From the NCBI GenBank assembly GCA_002329495.1, contig DCTH01000189.1, positions 16,563 to 22,650 on the forward strand: a stretch of DNA of 6,088 nt. Reading direction: 5' to 3'. How positions within the stretch are numbered: the first letter of the stretch is position 1; every line of letters begins with the position of its first letter. A program made the position numbers and the translations under genes. The DNA comes from Syntrophothermus sp. UBA1445. Lineage in GTDB: Bacteria; Bacillota; Syntrophomonadia; Syntrophomonadales; DTU052. The notes beneath the pieces are model-generated. The model made no database searches. It saw nothing but the letters and a program-made list of their open reading frames with translations, and was not told the DNA's origin. Shown piece after piece: positions 5,812-6,088 of this stretch.

Positions 5812-6009
5812 TTATTTGTAAGGGATCAGTCTGGCGACTTTTGCAGTGTCAGCTTCGCTCGTATAACCGCCTTTGCGCAGTTTTCTCTTGCGTTTTGGGC
5901 TTTTGGAGGTTAGCAGATGGCTGTGGTAAGCATTCGCCCGCTTGATTTTACCGCTGCCGGTTTTCTTAAAGCGTTTCGCTGCCCCGCGATGGGTTTTCAT
6001 CTTCGGCAT
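5812..6009 (-). CDS. rpmI: 50S ribosomal protein L35
   Basis: L35 is a small, very basic protein of the large ribosomal subunit. The 65 residues match the family length and show its signature start [20 protein letters not shown], then [25 protein letters not shown] and a C-terminus ending in RLIPYK. The ATG at 6009 is preceded by AAAGGAGG (6026-6019), nine bases upstream. That SD overlaps the end of infC by about one base and implies translational coupling within infC-rpmI-rplT. Confidence 0.98.
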   Translation of the reverse strand: MPKMKTHRGAAKRFKKTGSGKIKRANAYHSHLLTSKSPKRKRKLRKGGYTSEADTAKVARLIPYK

Positions 6010-6026
6010 TTATCGAGAATCCTCCT

Positions 6027-6088
6027 TTAACTTGCAGTGTTATTGGCGTTGTCATTCCTGGTAACATCAATTCTGGGAGCCAATATCA
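6027..6088 (-). CDS. infC: Translation initiation factor IF3, 3' end (runs off right edge)
   Basis: Only the last 19 complete codons and the stop (TAA 6029-6027) are present. The visible peptide begins ILAP, matching the conserved end of the IF3 C-terminal domain (usually M-x-[IV]-L-A-P). A variable tail of 15 polar residues, RIDVTRNDNANNTAS, follows. The 17-base spacing to rpmI and the conserved infC-rpmI-rplT order support the call. IF3 binds the 30S subunit and controls start-codon selection. Confidence 0.87.
   Translation of the reverse strand, partial: ILAPRIDVTRNDNANNTAS

Overview
The window looks like core chromosome of a low-to-mid GC Gram-positive bacterium, most likely a member of the class Clostridia in the Desulfotomaculum/Pelotomaculum/Syntrophomonas range. 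The genus is inferred. Supporting signs are a tRNA-Phe-type T-box leader before pheS, a single-RCK KtrA with a KtrB-length channel subunit, Bacillus-like Shine-Dalgarno sites (AAGGAGG types), GTG and TTG starts, and a YqzL-like micro-ORF.

From the right edge, reading leftwards on the minus strand: the 3' end of infC (translation initiation factor IF3), rpmI (L35) and rplT (L20), closed by a strong hairpin terminator. After a 142-base gap holding a perfect 19-bp palindrome come ktrA and ktrB (regulatory and membrane subunits of a Ktr/Trk K+ uptake system) and, 30 bases further, a SpoU/TrmH-family rRNA 2'-O-methyltransferase resembling B. subtilis YsgA/RlmP. These three probably form one transcription unit.

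Convergent with it on the plus strand is one TadE/TadG-like membrane-anchored surface protein with a beta-repeat C-terminus. It has its own promoter and a structured leader of about 110 bases. Divergent from that promoter, on the minus strand, a second promoter (TTGTAC - 17 - TGCTATAAT) drives a 30-codon YqzL-like ORF. A complete phenylalanine T-box follows (specifier UUC, T-box UGGU for the A73 discriminator base, 13-bp terminator), then the first 201 codons of pheS, which runs off the left edge.

The arrangement is a translation block (IF3, L35, L20, rRNA methylase, PheRS) with a K+ transporter and an exported pilus-like protein inserted in it. The most interesting point is the unlisted micro-gene between the pheS promoter and the T-box. 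It would be transcribed even when the T-box terminates, so the attenuated leader RNA would itself be an mRNA for a conserved small protein of unknown function.
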